A stretch of DNA of 64,000 nt, taken from Arthrobacter sp. Alg241-R88. Its GTDB lineage: Bacteria; Actinomycetota; Actinomycetes; Actinomycetales; Micrococcaceae. Positions within the stretch are counted from its first letter, which is position 1. Each line of letters opens with the position of its first letter. The position numbers and the translations under genes are program-made. The stretch covers positions 1 to 64,000 of the forward strand of contig NZ_UNRG01000010.1 of assembly GCF_900537115.1 (NCBI RefSeq), written 5' to 3'. The notes below the pieces were generated by a model, which did not search any database, was not told the DNA's origin, and saw nothing but the letters and a program-made list of their open reading frames with translations. Shown in pieces: positions 8,208-15,499 of this stretch.

Positions 8208-8423
8208 CTAAGGAAGGGAAACACGCGCTCTCCCGTAATCCTCCATGGCCCAGGCCAGGATCTTCAGGTCAAAGGGGTCCAGGACGAGGAGCCCATGAAG
8301 GTAGGCGTCAAACTCCTCCAGCCGCGCCTCACCCCCATTTGCCCTGTACCAGACCCATAAGAGGCAAAGTGACGAATGATCATTGCGAACCAGCAACTGC
8401 GCCTGCGGCCGTGGATCTTGCAT
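8208..8423 (-). CDS. Small AYLHG-domain protein (copy 2)
   Basis: A 71-residue protein read from the ATG at 8423, which has GCGAGGG seven bases upstream; an in-frame extension to 8525 lacks conserved features. 'LLWVWYRANGGEARLEEFDA', followed by 'YLHGLLVLDP' and 'LAWAMEDYG', matches the protein at 6785-7087 along its whole core. It lies just upstream of a GAF-ANTAR gene on the same strand. The function is unknown. Confidence 0.75.
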   Translation of the reverse strand: MQDPRPQAQLLVRNDHSSLCLLWVWYRANGGEARLEEFDAYLHGLLVLDPFDLKILAWAMEDYGRARVSLP

Positions 8424-8745
8424 TGGGGAACCCTCGCTACTGCCGCCGGCACCAACGCAAGGCAAGGCAGTAATTAAACGCCCCCTAACTGGAGGCGGGC
8501 GGAACCCGAGTACAACTCCGGACACCCTGTGGGGATGAACTTCTGACGTCCATCAAGGCCGCTGGCTGCATAACGGCCTGACAGAATACGGTGAACTCTC
8601 GAGCACCTGAGTTTCGCGAATCCGAGCCGTGGGCTCGACCGATTTTTCGCTCTCCTCCTGCCCAGCATGGGCGCCTTTGCGCCAAATAGCCAGCCCGGCT
8701 GTCTATCGGAGGACGAATCCGCAGAAAGCACGGGTTTGAGTACAG

Positions 8746-8760
8746 GTACTGACTACCCGT
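8746..8760 (+). promoter_or_regulatory. Palindromic motif GTA-N5-TACCCGT, copy B
   Basis: Core GTA-CTGAC-TACCCGT, with ACAG before it completing an imperfect palindrome. It lies 75 bases before the ATG at 8836, in the 412-base gap between divergent small genes. Apart from this motif the gap 8424-8835 shows no convincing gene. Confidence 0.5.
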
Positions 8761-8835
8761 TCCGCCCGAAACCACGTGGTCAGCAGGCGCGGAAACGAGT
8801 AACCAGTGCTGGCAGACTCGCGCCTAAACTTAGCC

Positions 8836-9078
8836 ATGGACGCAATCCCGGCGGTAATCCTCATCCTGGGTGTGGCTGTCGCCTGGCTGGGCCTGGCGGT
8901 ATTCCTGCTCCTCAGGTTGCGGCGCCGCAGGAGTGGATCGTCACTGGTCGCGTCGGCTCCACCTCCCGCCGATCCTGACACCAACCAGCGGCACAGGCCC
9001 TGGCGCCGCCTCCGCCCGGTAACTGGCCAAGCCCCGGCGCGGCGACGCAGGTTGAGTGTCAGGAAAGTCCGCGGGTAA
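8836..9078 (+). CDS. Small single-pass membrane protein
   Basis: An 80-residue protein with one N-terminal membrane segment ('IPAVILILGVAVAWLGLAVF', about 4-27) followed by an arginine-rich cytoplasmic tail. The start at 8836 puts the membrane segment immediately after the initiator and is preferred to one ten codons upstream. A GTA-N5-TAC motif lies 75 bases upstream. Its family and function are unknown. Confidence 0.65.
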   Translation: MDAIPAVILILGVAVAWLGLAVFLLLRLRRRRSGSSLVASAPPPADPDTNQRHRPWRRLRPVTGQAPARRRRLSVRKVRG

Positions 9079-9127
9079 AGCCAACACCTGCCACTAAGAC
9101 GGGGGACAGTAAGACGGCGGCCAGGCG

Positions 9128-9946
9128 CTAAGTCCGCGCGTCGATATGGCTCTGGGCGATTGCGGCGAGTGTCCGGAGTACCTGCTGGTCCGATGGCGGG
9201 AAGGCGCGGGGCTGCTGGTCGATGATACACAGGGTTCCGATATTCCAGCCGCGGGGCCCGTGCAAAGGATAGCCCGCATAGAAGCGGATGTGGGGCTCCC
9301 CCACCACGAGCGGATTGGACGCGAAACGGTCATCGGTGAGTGTGTCGTTGATGATCAGCATCGAGTTCTGTTCCACCGTTGCCGCGCAGAGTGCGATCTG
9401 CCTCGGAGTTTCCTCGCGAAGTGGCCCGAAGACAGATTTGAAGTACTGGGCGTCTTCGGCGATAAGTGACAAAGATGCAGCGCCCACATCAAAGTACTTC
9501 CTGGTGGCAGTCACAATGCGGTCAAACGCTTCTTCCGCGCCGCTGTGAAGCAGGTTCGTCTCGTGCAGGGATTTCAGGCGTTCACCCTCTGCTTGTTCTG
9601 GCGTGAGCAGAAACTTGCCCGCAGCTCCCAGCGCTGACAGTGACTGCTCACGGGGTGTCCCCTGGTCAGCCGCGTACTGCCTGGATCTTTCCATCAGGCC
9701 TGGTGAGGGAGCCAACTGCCGCCCCGGCGAGTGTCCGTTGCCGGCGCCAAGGCGGCGTTGCGGTTTGGGCCACGCCATGGACCCGTGAAGGTAGGCGTCC
9801 AGCTCGAACTCCGACCACCGGGATTTGCCCGAATTGGCGGGCAAGAGTTTCCGGGGATCCAAACCGATCGTCGCAGCGAGCTCCAGCCGCCGCTCCACCT
9901 CGTCATCCACGCCGTACATCTCCAACCGAGTCGCCAAACCAAGCAT
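9128..9946 (-). CDS. GAF-domain protein with N-terminal AYLHG segment
   Basis: A 272-residue protein. The N-terminal part contains 'RWSEFELDAYLHGSMAWPKP' (about 43-62), the core of the small proteins at 6785-7087 and 8208-8423. The C-terminal part is a GAF domain (about 118-265; 'ETNLLHSGAEEAFDRIV', 'LIINDTLTDDRFASNPLVVG', 'GYPLHGPRGWNIGTLCIID') of the type found before diguanylate cyclase and kinase domains, but no output domain follows. It therefore looks like a stand-alone sensor. The fusion is direct evidence that the AYLHG segment and GAF sensors act in one pathway. Confidence 0.85.
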   Translation of the reverse strand: MLGLATRLEMYGVDDEVERRLELAATIGLDPRKLLPANSGKSRWSEFELDAYLHGSMAWPKPQRRLGAGNGHSPGRQLAPSPGLMERSRQYAADQGTPREQSLSALGAAGKFLLTPEQAEGERLKSLHETNLLHSGAEEAFDRIVTATRKYFDVGAASLSLIAEDAQYFKSVFGPLREETPRQIALCAATVEQNSMLIINDTLTDDRFASNPLVVGEPHIRFYAGYPLHGPRGWNIGTLCIIDQQPRAFPPSDQQVLRTLAAIAQSHIDART

Positions 9947-10099
9947 TCCGCAGCTGCAAACCCCATTTGTAAGGTTACTTAGTACTTTACCCTTGTGGCT
10001 ACCCCTCCGGCCTAATCGGCAAGGGCGCCCCCGCTTCCGAAAAACTGACAGTTGAGCGAAGACCTCTTAGGCAGGGACTCCGGGATTAGGATTTCTTCC

Positions 10100-10855
10100 A
10101 TGAGGATTGCCGTTGCAGGGGGAACCGGTACCGTCGGGCGCCACGTGGTGGAGATAGCGAAAGAGCGCGGGCACGACGTCGTCAGCCTGAGCCGCTCGGA
10201 GGGCGTGGACCTGGTGAACGGCCGCGGCCTGGACCAGGCGCTCCAGGGCACGGAGACAGTCATCGACGTTTCCGGCATCCAGACCACGTCCACCAAGAAG
10301 GCAGTTGACTTCTTCACCAACGCCACCCAGAACCTGCTGGCGGCGGAGAAGAAGGCGGGCGTGCGGCATCACGTGGCACTCTCCATCGTTGGAATCGACA
10401 AGGCCACCTCGGGTCTCTACGCCGGGAAGCTGGTGCAGGAGGACGAAGTCAGGCATGGCGGCATTCCCTGGTCCCTCCTCCGGTCCACGCAGTTCCACGA
10501 GTTTGTCCCGATGGTGGTAAAGGCCGCCTCGGCCGGCCCGCTGGTGCTGGTACCGAAGATGTTCACCCAGCCGGTCGGCGCCCGGGAAGTGGCGGCTGCC
10601 CTGGTCGCCGCAGCAGAAGCAGGGCCGAAGGGACGCCTGCCCGATCTCGGTGGCCCCCGCGGCGAACAGCTGGTGGACCTGGTCCGCGCTTACCTGAAGA
10701 AGACGGGCAAGCGGAAACGGATTGTTCAGGTGCATGTTCCGGGCCCGATGGGTCAAGCGATGCGCAAAGGCAAGCTGATTCCCAAGGCGGGTGCCGCCGT
10801 CGGACGCCAGACGTTTCTTGAGTGGCTGGAAACGCAGACGCAACAAAACAGGTAG
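10100..10855 (+). CDS. NAD(P)-binding Rossmann protein, atypical SDR / NmrA-like
   Basis: A 251-residue cytoplasmic protein opening with 'MRIAVAGGTGTVGRHVV', the GGxGxxG dinucleotide-binding loop of atypical short-chain reductases. 'RHHVALSIVGID', 'YAGKLVQEDEVRHGGIPWSL' and 'LRSTQFHEF' are the conserved blocks of this group, which often lacks a canonical Tyr-Lys catalytic pair. An in-frame ATG at 10052 would add 16 residues ahead of the Rossmann strand, so 10100 is preferred. It may be an oxidoreductase or a redox-sensing regulator; no substrate can be assigned. Confidence 0.88.
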   Translation: MRIAVAGGTGTVGRHVVEIAKERGHDVVSLSRSEGVDLVNGRGLDQALQGTETVIDVSGIQTTSTKKAVDFFTNATQNLLAAEKKAGVRHHVALSIVGIDKATSGLYAGKLVQEDEVRHGGIPWSLLRSTQFHEFVPMVVKAASAGPLVLVPKMFTQPVGAREVAAALVAAAEAGPKGRLPDLGGPRGEQLVDLVRAYLKKTGKRKRIVQVHVPGPMGQAMRKGKLIPKAGAAVGRQTFLEWLETQTQQNR

Positions 10856-10883
10856 TCCCCGGCCGGCGCCGGCGAAAATTAGA

Positions 10884-10898
10884 GTACCCGCTACTGGT
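10884..10898 (+). promoter_or_regulatory. Palindromic motif GTA-N5-TACTGGT, copy C
   Basis: Core GTA-CCCGC-TACTGGT, 85 bases before the GTG start of the GAF-ANTAR gene at 10984, in the same orientation as the other copies. Confidence 0.5.
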
Positions 10899-10983
10899 GC
10901 CCTCCCTTCGGGCCCGCCCGTAGATTCAAGGTGCAGACCGCGAACAATGCTGCGCGGGCGCGGAGCGAACGGGGGGGGTCACG

Positions 10984-11796
10984 GTGACGATTCATGTGGC
11001 AGGCACCAGCGGCAGGGTGTTGAAGGCCGACGGCGGGAAGCAGGCGATGGCGGGCTCCCCCGCCGTGGAGCCCTGGCCGGAGCCGTCCGGGTTCCTACTT
11101 GACCTGGTGACGGACACCCACACGGATGTGGACTCCCTGCGGAGGCTGGCCGAAACTGCTGCTGTTGCGCTCACCGGGTCGGTGGGGGCCCAAATTGATT
11201 GCGCCGCCACACTCGCCTCTGCACAGCGCGCTCCCATTCGCGCGGCCAACAACGGCCGGGCGGCTTCCCTCGCCGCAGCGGAACAGGATTTCGACGACGG
11301 CCCGCTGGCCCAGGTGGTCGATTCAGGGATTCCCGTGGTGGTGGAGGCCGACGGCGGCACTTTCCCGCGGTGGCAGGCTTACCGGTGCCGGTTCCTCGAC
11401 GCCGGCTATGGCGAAGTCCTCGCCGTTCCGGTCCGGCTCGAGGCCGGCATATCCTGCGTCCTGGCCTTCTTCGCCCCGCCAGGCGTTTGGTTCACACCGG
11501 AGGTGGTGGGGCATGCCACCTGGTTCGCCGGCGTGGCGGGGAAGAGCCTGAAGCTGGCCCTTGACGTGCGGAGCGTGCGGGCAGCCGGGGACAACCTGAA
11601 GGCCGTCCTGGAAAGCCGCACCTCCATCGACGTGGCGTGCGGCGTGATCATGGGCAGGAACCGCTGTTCCTACCCGGACGCCTTCAGCATGCTTGCCTCT
11701 GCGTCCACCCGTCGAAGCATGCAGGTACGGGACGTGGCCGAGGGCATCCTCAAGAACATGCCGCGCGGCGCACCCGCCACCCGGTTCGTGGACTGA
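10984..11796 (+). CDS. GAF-ANTAR regulator (copy 3)
   Basis: A 270-residue protein starting at GTG behind a run of G residues. It has a GAF-like domain (about 35-200; 'LLDLVTDTHTDVDSLRRLAE', 'YGEVLAVPVRLEAGISCVLA') and an ANTAR domain (about 208-260; 'LKAVLESRTSIDVACGVIMG', 'RDVAEGILKNM'). It is a predicted RNA-binding antiterminator. It converges on the second Hpt-like gene, 75 bases away, and is preceded by copy C of the palindromic motif. Confidence 0.9.
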   Translation: MTIHVAGTSGRVLKADGGKQAMAGSPAVEPWPEPSGFLLDLVTDTHTDVDSLRRLAETAAVALTGSVGAQIDCAATLASAQRAPIRAANNGRAASLAAAEQDFDDGPLAQVVDSGIPVVVEADGGTFPRWQAYRCRFLDAGYGEVLAVPVRLEAGISCVLAFFAPPGVWFTPEVVGHATWFAGVAGKSLKLALDVRSVRAAGDNLKAVLESRTSIDVACGVIMGRNRCSYPDAFSMLASASTRRSMQVRDVAEGILKNMPRGAPATRFVD

Positions 11797-11871
11797 TCCG
11801 GAAACTTGGCAGCAAGCCCTATCAGAATGGCCCGCTCCCGCGGGGGCAGCCGGGGGACGGTGAGCGGAAGC

Positions 11872-12363
11872 TCAGGGCTGGCCGACGGTGTCCCGCGGCT
11901 GCCTGGCTGTATCGAGGTGTGTCTGGAGAGCGTGGGAAGTCTGGCTGGCCCGTTGCTTGATCCGGTACAGATAGTCCACCGCGAGCCGGGGCAGGGCGAC
12001 AGCTGGATCAGCGATCCGCACACCTTCCCGCTGGGCTGCCTCAAGGTCGAAGGCGAGGGCAGCGAGGCGTTCGGCACCCACCATTTGGCTAGCGGTCTTG
12101 AGGCTGAGCACCGCATCCCTGGCCTCAACGGCATCCCCGGTAGTCAACGCCACCCGCAGCTTTTCGATCCTTGAAGGCAGGGCGGTGATGAAGTTTTGGA
12201 CAAATACCCGCCAGACCTCGTACTCATGAAGGTCCTCGCGCAACTTCTCCAGCACAACATGGTCTATGAGGGGATGGGTGGATCCTCCAGCGCTTATTAA
12301 GGGGGACGTCCCGCCGGCCTGGAGGCAATTCACCTTGTGCAGTGGAGTGGTGGTGGTGGTCAT
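11872..12363 (-). CDS. Hpt-like domain protein lacking the phospho-histidine (copy 2)
   Basis: A 163-residue paralogue of the protein at 4152-4565. The blocks 'VFVQNFITALPSRIEKLR', 'VALTTGDAVEARDAVLSLKT' and 'ASQMVGAERLAALAFDLE' align along the helical core. Leu86 stands where the phospho-accepting histidine should be, as in the paralogue, so the loss is shared and old rather than a recent defect. The N-terminal 30 residues are unrelated and begin with a run of threonines. No good ribosome site precedes the ATG, so a later start is possible. Confidence 0.75.
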   Translation of the reverse strand: MTTTTTPLHKVNCLQAGGTSPLISAGGSTHPLIDHVVLEKLREDLHEYEVWRVFVQNFITALPSRIEKLRVALTTGDAVEARDAVLSLKTASQMVGAERLAALAFDLEAAQREGVRIADPAVALPRLAVDYLYRIKQRASQTSHALQTHLDTARQPRDTVGQP

Positions 12364-12563
12364 GACTGGACTGTACGGAGCGGATGTTGGGGGAACCCTG
12401 CGGCCGCACCTTGTGGTTTCCTAGCTCGTCCAAGGTCTCTCGTTTGGCCCTGGAGCCGGGGACCCTGATATTCTGGCTGCTCGCTTGTTGTCCCGTGCAG
12501 GCCATCAAGTCTGGCTGCTGTAGCCCAACGGCGGACCACTGCACCCTGCTGGGAAGAGCCGCA

Positions 12564-12815
12564 ATGGCGCAATCACAGTTTGATCAGTTCCTCACGGAAG
12601 CCACCTACCGGGACCCCGAGTCCGGCTCGATCCTCAGCCGGGATGCCTTTTATGGCCTGTACACCAGCTGGTGCAACGTGTCCCAGGAAACGCCGCAGGC
12701 AGAGCACGTGTTCTGGGAGGCGATGGCGCACCTCGTCGGCCCCGGTGATGAACTGCGCATGAAAGGCCCGGCGGCTGCGGATTACATCCTGGCCAGCTAC
12801 CAGGCCGTGGTCTAA
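12564..12815 (+). CDS. Small protein with a wHTH-like W-C motif
   Basis: An 83-residue soluble protein. 'FYGLYTSWCNVSQETPQAEH' followed by 'FWEAMAHLV' resembles the Y-x2-W-C helix-turn-helix pattern of the domain following D5/poxvirus-type primases, but it stands alone here. The ATG at 12564 follows GGGAAGAG with modest spacing. Function unknown; a nucleic-acid-binding role is only suggested by the resemblance. Confidence 0.6.
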   Translation: MAQSQFDQFLTEATYRDPESGSILSRDAFYGLYTSWCNVSQETPQAEHVFWEAMAHLVGPGDELRMKGPAAADYILASYQAVV

Positions 12816-12880
12816 GCGGGCCACATCGCAGTACTGACCCTTGCTCCCACCCGAAAAAGATAGACCGAAGGAAACAGAGC

Positions 12881-13030
12881 ATGACCATCACCAGCAACAC
12901 CACAGCGTCCAATGACGGACTTTCCCGCCCGATGAGCATCGAGGACCTCGACCTCACGCCCGCCGGCCTGGCAGACGCCCCTGCAAACGAACTAGACCGC
13001 GAAAGCATCGTGCACACCGGCAACAGCTGA
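12881..13030 (+). CDS. Short acidic peptide
   Basis: A 49-residue open frame rich in Ser, Thr and Asp ('SIEDLDLTPAGLADAPANEL'), with GAAGGAAACAG before the ATG and a strong rho-independent terminator 30 bases after the stop. Good translation and termination signals argue that it is real. It has no membrane segment and no family I recognise. Confidence 0.5.
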   Translation: MTITSNTTASNDGLSRPMSIEDLDLTPAGLADAPANELDRESIVHTGNS

Positions 13031-13059
13031 CATCTGCAGGACCTTGGCAAGGACAAGGG

Positions 13060-13083
13060 AAAGCCCCTCCTAGGAGGGGCTTT
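13060..13083 (+). terminator. Rho-independent terminator
   Basis: A perfect 24-base palindrome, AAAGCCCCTCCT and its complement, ending in TTT. It lies directly downstream of the short gene ending at 13030. Confidence 0.75.
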
Positions 13084-13326
13084 CAACGTAGTGGTCACTT
13101 GTCTTCTGGTATCGGTCAGCGGTGATGCACTCCCCCTTCCCGGACGCCCCCTAGCGTCCATCCGGACTATGACAAGTACTGACTTTAGTAAGCGGGGCCC
13201 GGGTAGTAAAGGGTTTTGACGCGGAAAAATCCTGATGGAACCGCAAGTGCCACAGTTCCGATGTGGACAGCCACACATCCCGGGCCATCCACTTCCGGTA
13301 AACCGCCAAACCCGTATTATTCATTC

Positions 13327-13509
13327 ATGTGGACAAAACAGCACCAGGCCTTTTGCAGTAAGTGCGGCAGGGAGACCAAGCACGTAACGCACTACCAAAA
13401 GGACGACGTCGGCGGCTCCTTGGTTGCCGACGTCCAGTGTGCTGAGCACAGGGAATCGTCCGTCTACAGCAACCAGAGGATGTCAGCAGCGCCTGAGCCG
13501 GCGGCCTGA
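13327..13509 (+). CDS. Small zinc-ribbon-like protein, possibly leaderless
   Basis: A 60-residue protein with 'FCSKCGRETKHVTHY' and a second pair in 'VQCAEHRES', a plausible CxxC...CxxH metal site. No ribosome-binding site precedes the ATG at 13327, but TATTAT lies eight bases before it, as expected of a -10 box driving a leaderless transcript. An in-frame TTG at 13216 would add 37 non-conserved residues and is not preferred. Function unknown. Confidence 0.55.
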   Translation: MWTKQHQAFCSKCGRETKHVTHYQKDDVGGSLVADVQCAEHRESSVYSNQRMSAAPEPAA

Positions 13510-13831
13510 CGCCAATGGGCGGCCCAGCACCGTTCCGCTTTAGAATGCAGGCCGCAGTAGCCGGCTCTGGCATCGGCGTGGCCTGGGACAGTTCGCATGC
13601 GGCGCCGAAACCGTCGGTATGACGCCGGCCCGGGCAGGCAATGCCCGGGCTGCATAAGGCTTATTCCCTGACGGCCTGATAACACCGGCGGATTCACGCA
13701 CTGGGCCAGGGGGTCTCGCGGAGGCCTGCGCGCAGGCCCATATCGGCTAAGGGGCGGCGCATTCGTGCTGGCCGGCACGAGACCCGGGCGCCCACATGAA
13801 GGGGACCAGGCGGGCCTCGCCCGTCAGAGGC

Positions 13832-13969
13832 CTAGCGCGTCAGGGCGAGGGCGGCCACCGCCAGGACAATCAACAGGACAACAGTGCCAAGGATGGCGAG
13901 CTGCTTGCCGCCCCCTTGTGCTGGCCCTGGCCCTCTTCTGCGCCCGTGCTTGCGGATTACGTCTGTCAT
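13832..13969 (-). CDS. Tiny membrane protein
   Basis: A 45-residue protein: a basic, glycine-rich N-terminus ('KHGRRRGPGPAQGGGK') and one membrane segment ('LAILGTVVLLIVLAVAALAL'). It is divergent from the DUF2975 gene at 14104, with copy D of the palindromic motif in the shared 134-base region. Unknown function. Confidence 0.6.
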   Translation of the reverse strand: MTDVIRKHGRRRGPGPAQGGGKQLAILGTVVLLIVLAVAALALTR

Positions 13970-14006
13970 GCGCCGACTCTACGCAATCCCCCATGCCGGC
14001 GCCCGC

Positions 14007-14021
14007 GTATCGCCTACTCGT
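14007..14021 (+). promoter_or_regulatory. Palindromic motif GTA-N5-TACTCGT, copy D
   Basis: Core GTA-TCGCC-TACTCGT, 82 bases before the ATG at 14104 and 37 bases before the divergent start at 13969. Confidence 0.5.
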
Positions 14022-14103
14022 TTTACTAACCCCGGACCACGTGGCGGCGTCAACACGGCGTCAATATATTGACTTTCGATAGAAACCAATTGATTCTTGA
14101 GCT

Positions 14104-14601
14104 ATGAGTATTGTGAGTCGATTGGTCCTCCCGCTTCGGGTCCTGCTGGTGATGGTGTTCCTTGGGCTGTTGGTGGCCCAGGTCATGTCGTTCCCCGGTG
14201 AATTCCTCTTCACGACAGAGGAGGGGCCGGGAATGGATCCCTGGCGGTGGCCGCTGCTGTTGTTCGCCGAATTGGAGGCGCTGTGCCTGCAGGTTGTCAT
14301 CGTGTGCATCTGGCGGTTGCTGACCTTAGTTCAGCGGGACCGGATCTTCACCCCGGCCTCCCTGCGGTGGGTGGACGTGATCATGTGGACGTTCGTCGCG
14401 GCATGGCTGCTGCTGGCGGCATTGGCCGGCTCCCTTATCGCGTACATCTACTTCACGCCCGAACTGCGCGACCCCGGGACGCCTGCCATGTTGATCGGCA
14501 TCACGCTGATCTTTGCGGTGCTGGTTCTGCTGATTGTGGTGATGCGGGACCTGCTGCGGCAGGCGACAGCACTGCGGACCGACATGGAAGGGGTGATCTG
14601 A
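14104..14601 (+). CDS. DUF2975-type membrane protein
   Basis: A 165-residue protein with four predicted membrane segments (about 7-27, 49-70, 96-119, 130-152). The pairing with a small Xre-type regulator whose ATG overlaps its stop (TGATG) is the standard context of DUF2975 proteins. Members are poorly characterised; the arrangement suggests a membrane partner that modulates the regulator (inference). A GTA-N5-TAC motif lies 82 bases upstream. Confidence 0.8.
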   Translation: MSIVSRLVLPLRVLLVMVFLGLLVAQVMSFPGEFLFTTEEGPGMDPWRWPLLLFAELEALCLQVVIVCIWRLLTLVQRDRIFTPASLRWVDVIMWTFVAAWLLLAALAGSLIAYIYFTPELRDPGTPAMLIGITLIFAVLVLLIVVMRDLLRQATALRTDMEGVI

Positions 14602-14837
14602 TGGCCATCGTGGTGCGCATCGACGTCGAACTGGCCAAGCGCAAGATGAGCGTGGGCGAGTTCGCCGAGCGCGTCGGGATCACCCCGGCCAACGTGGCGG
14701 TGCTGAAGAACGGCCGGGCCAAGGCGATCCGCTTCAGCACCCTGGACGCCATGTGCCGGGTCCTGGATTGCCAGGCGGGCGACCTGCTCGAGTGGGTAGC
14801 CGACGATGGTGCCGGCGACGGGAAAGAGAAGCGGTGA
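14601..14837 (+). CDS. Small Xre-family (YozG-like) transcriptional regulator
   Basis: A 78-residue helix-turn-helix protein: 'ELAKRKMSVGEFAERVGITP', then 'ANVAVLKNGRAKAIRF' and 'LDAMCRVLDCQAGDLLEW', which is the compact Xre fold found in YozG-like regulators. It overlaps the DUF2975 gene at its start and the next small membrane protein at its end, so the three form one translationally coupled operon and probably regulate themselves. Confidence 0.88.
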   Translation: MAIVVRIDVELAKRKMSVGEFAERVGITPANVAVLKNGRAKAIRFSTLDAMCRVLDCQAGDLLEWVADDGAGDGKEKR

Positions 14838-15052
14838 GGCGGCTGGCCTCACTCCTCGCCGTGGTGCTGGGCGTCACCGTCTTCGTGCTCGGCGGCGCTG
14901 ATGACTCTCCGGGGCTGCAGGGTATCGGGGCGGTGATCGTAGCAGGCGCGGCCGTCCTCCTCGTCCGGGCCGTGCGCCGGGATCGCCACCGCTCTAAGCC
15001 GCAACAGGGGGCCATAGGCGCGGCTGTCCTCAATAACCTGTCAAAGCCGTAG
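14834..15052 (+). CDS. Small membrane protein in the DUF2975 operon
   Basis: A 72-residue protein starting at a GTG that overlaps the stop of the Xre gene (GTGA). It has two hydrophobic stretches ('LASLLAVVLGVTVFVL' and 'IGAVIVAGAAVLLV') around a short acidic loop, then a basic tail. A strong hairpin follows the stop. Unknown function. Confidence 0.65.
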   Translation: MRRLASLLAVVLGVTVFVLGGADDSPGLQGIGAVIVAGAAVLLVRAVRRDRHRSKPQQGAIGAAVLNNLSKP

Positions 15053-15055
15053 CCA

Positions 15056-15089
15056 GCTGGAAGCCTGCGGGTATCCGCAGACTTCCAGC
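15056..15089 (+). terminator. Terminator hairpin of the DUF2975 operon
   Basis: Outer arms GCTGGAAG and CTTCCAGC enclose an inner CTGCGG/CCGCAG stem with a four-base loop. A pyrimidine-rich stretch (TTTGCCTTTCC) follows. Confidence 0.65.
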
Positions 15090-15189
15090 ATTTGCCTTTC
15101 CTCCCTTGTCCACGTTCGTAGGATTTAGCCATGCGCCGGTTCTGGAACGTACAGGTGGTTGGTGGCTCCCCTTCGGTGAAGGAGTGGTA

Positions 15190-15447
15190 ATGGTTCTCAG
15201 GGAAACTGAAATCCGGGCGCTCAGGGCTGTGGTGGACCGGCTGGCCCGGCGCTTCCCTGATCAGCCCCGCTCCGTCATCGAGGACGTGGTTGCCTACGAA
15301 CACAGCCTTTTTGCTGAATGCCGGGTCCGGGACTACATCGCCATCCTGGTTGAACGAGCCGCAAAGCTCAGGCTTGCTGCGCCGCCAGTCCTGAGCCCGC
15401 AGGTGGATGCAGCCAGCGCTCCCGGCGGGTCTCCTGTCAACGCTTGA
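15190..15447 (+). CDS. Three-helix-bundle dimerisation-type small protein
   Basis: An 85-residue protein with the pattern 'VVDRLARRFPDQPRSVIEDV', then 'FAECRVRDYIAILVERAAK', found in many short actinobacterial proteins described as three-helix-bundle dimerisation domains. GAAGGAG precedes the ATG. The partner and role are not known. Confidence 0.7.
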   Translation: MVLRETEIRALRAVVDRLARRFPDQPRSVIEDVVAYEHSLFAECRVRDYIAILVERAAKLRLAAPPVLSPQVDAASAPGGSPVNA

Positions 15448-15499
15448 CGAAGGGTTTACGTACGCCCGGGCACACGCGGCCGCCGCCGTACGTTACCAA

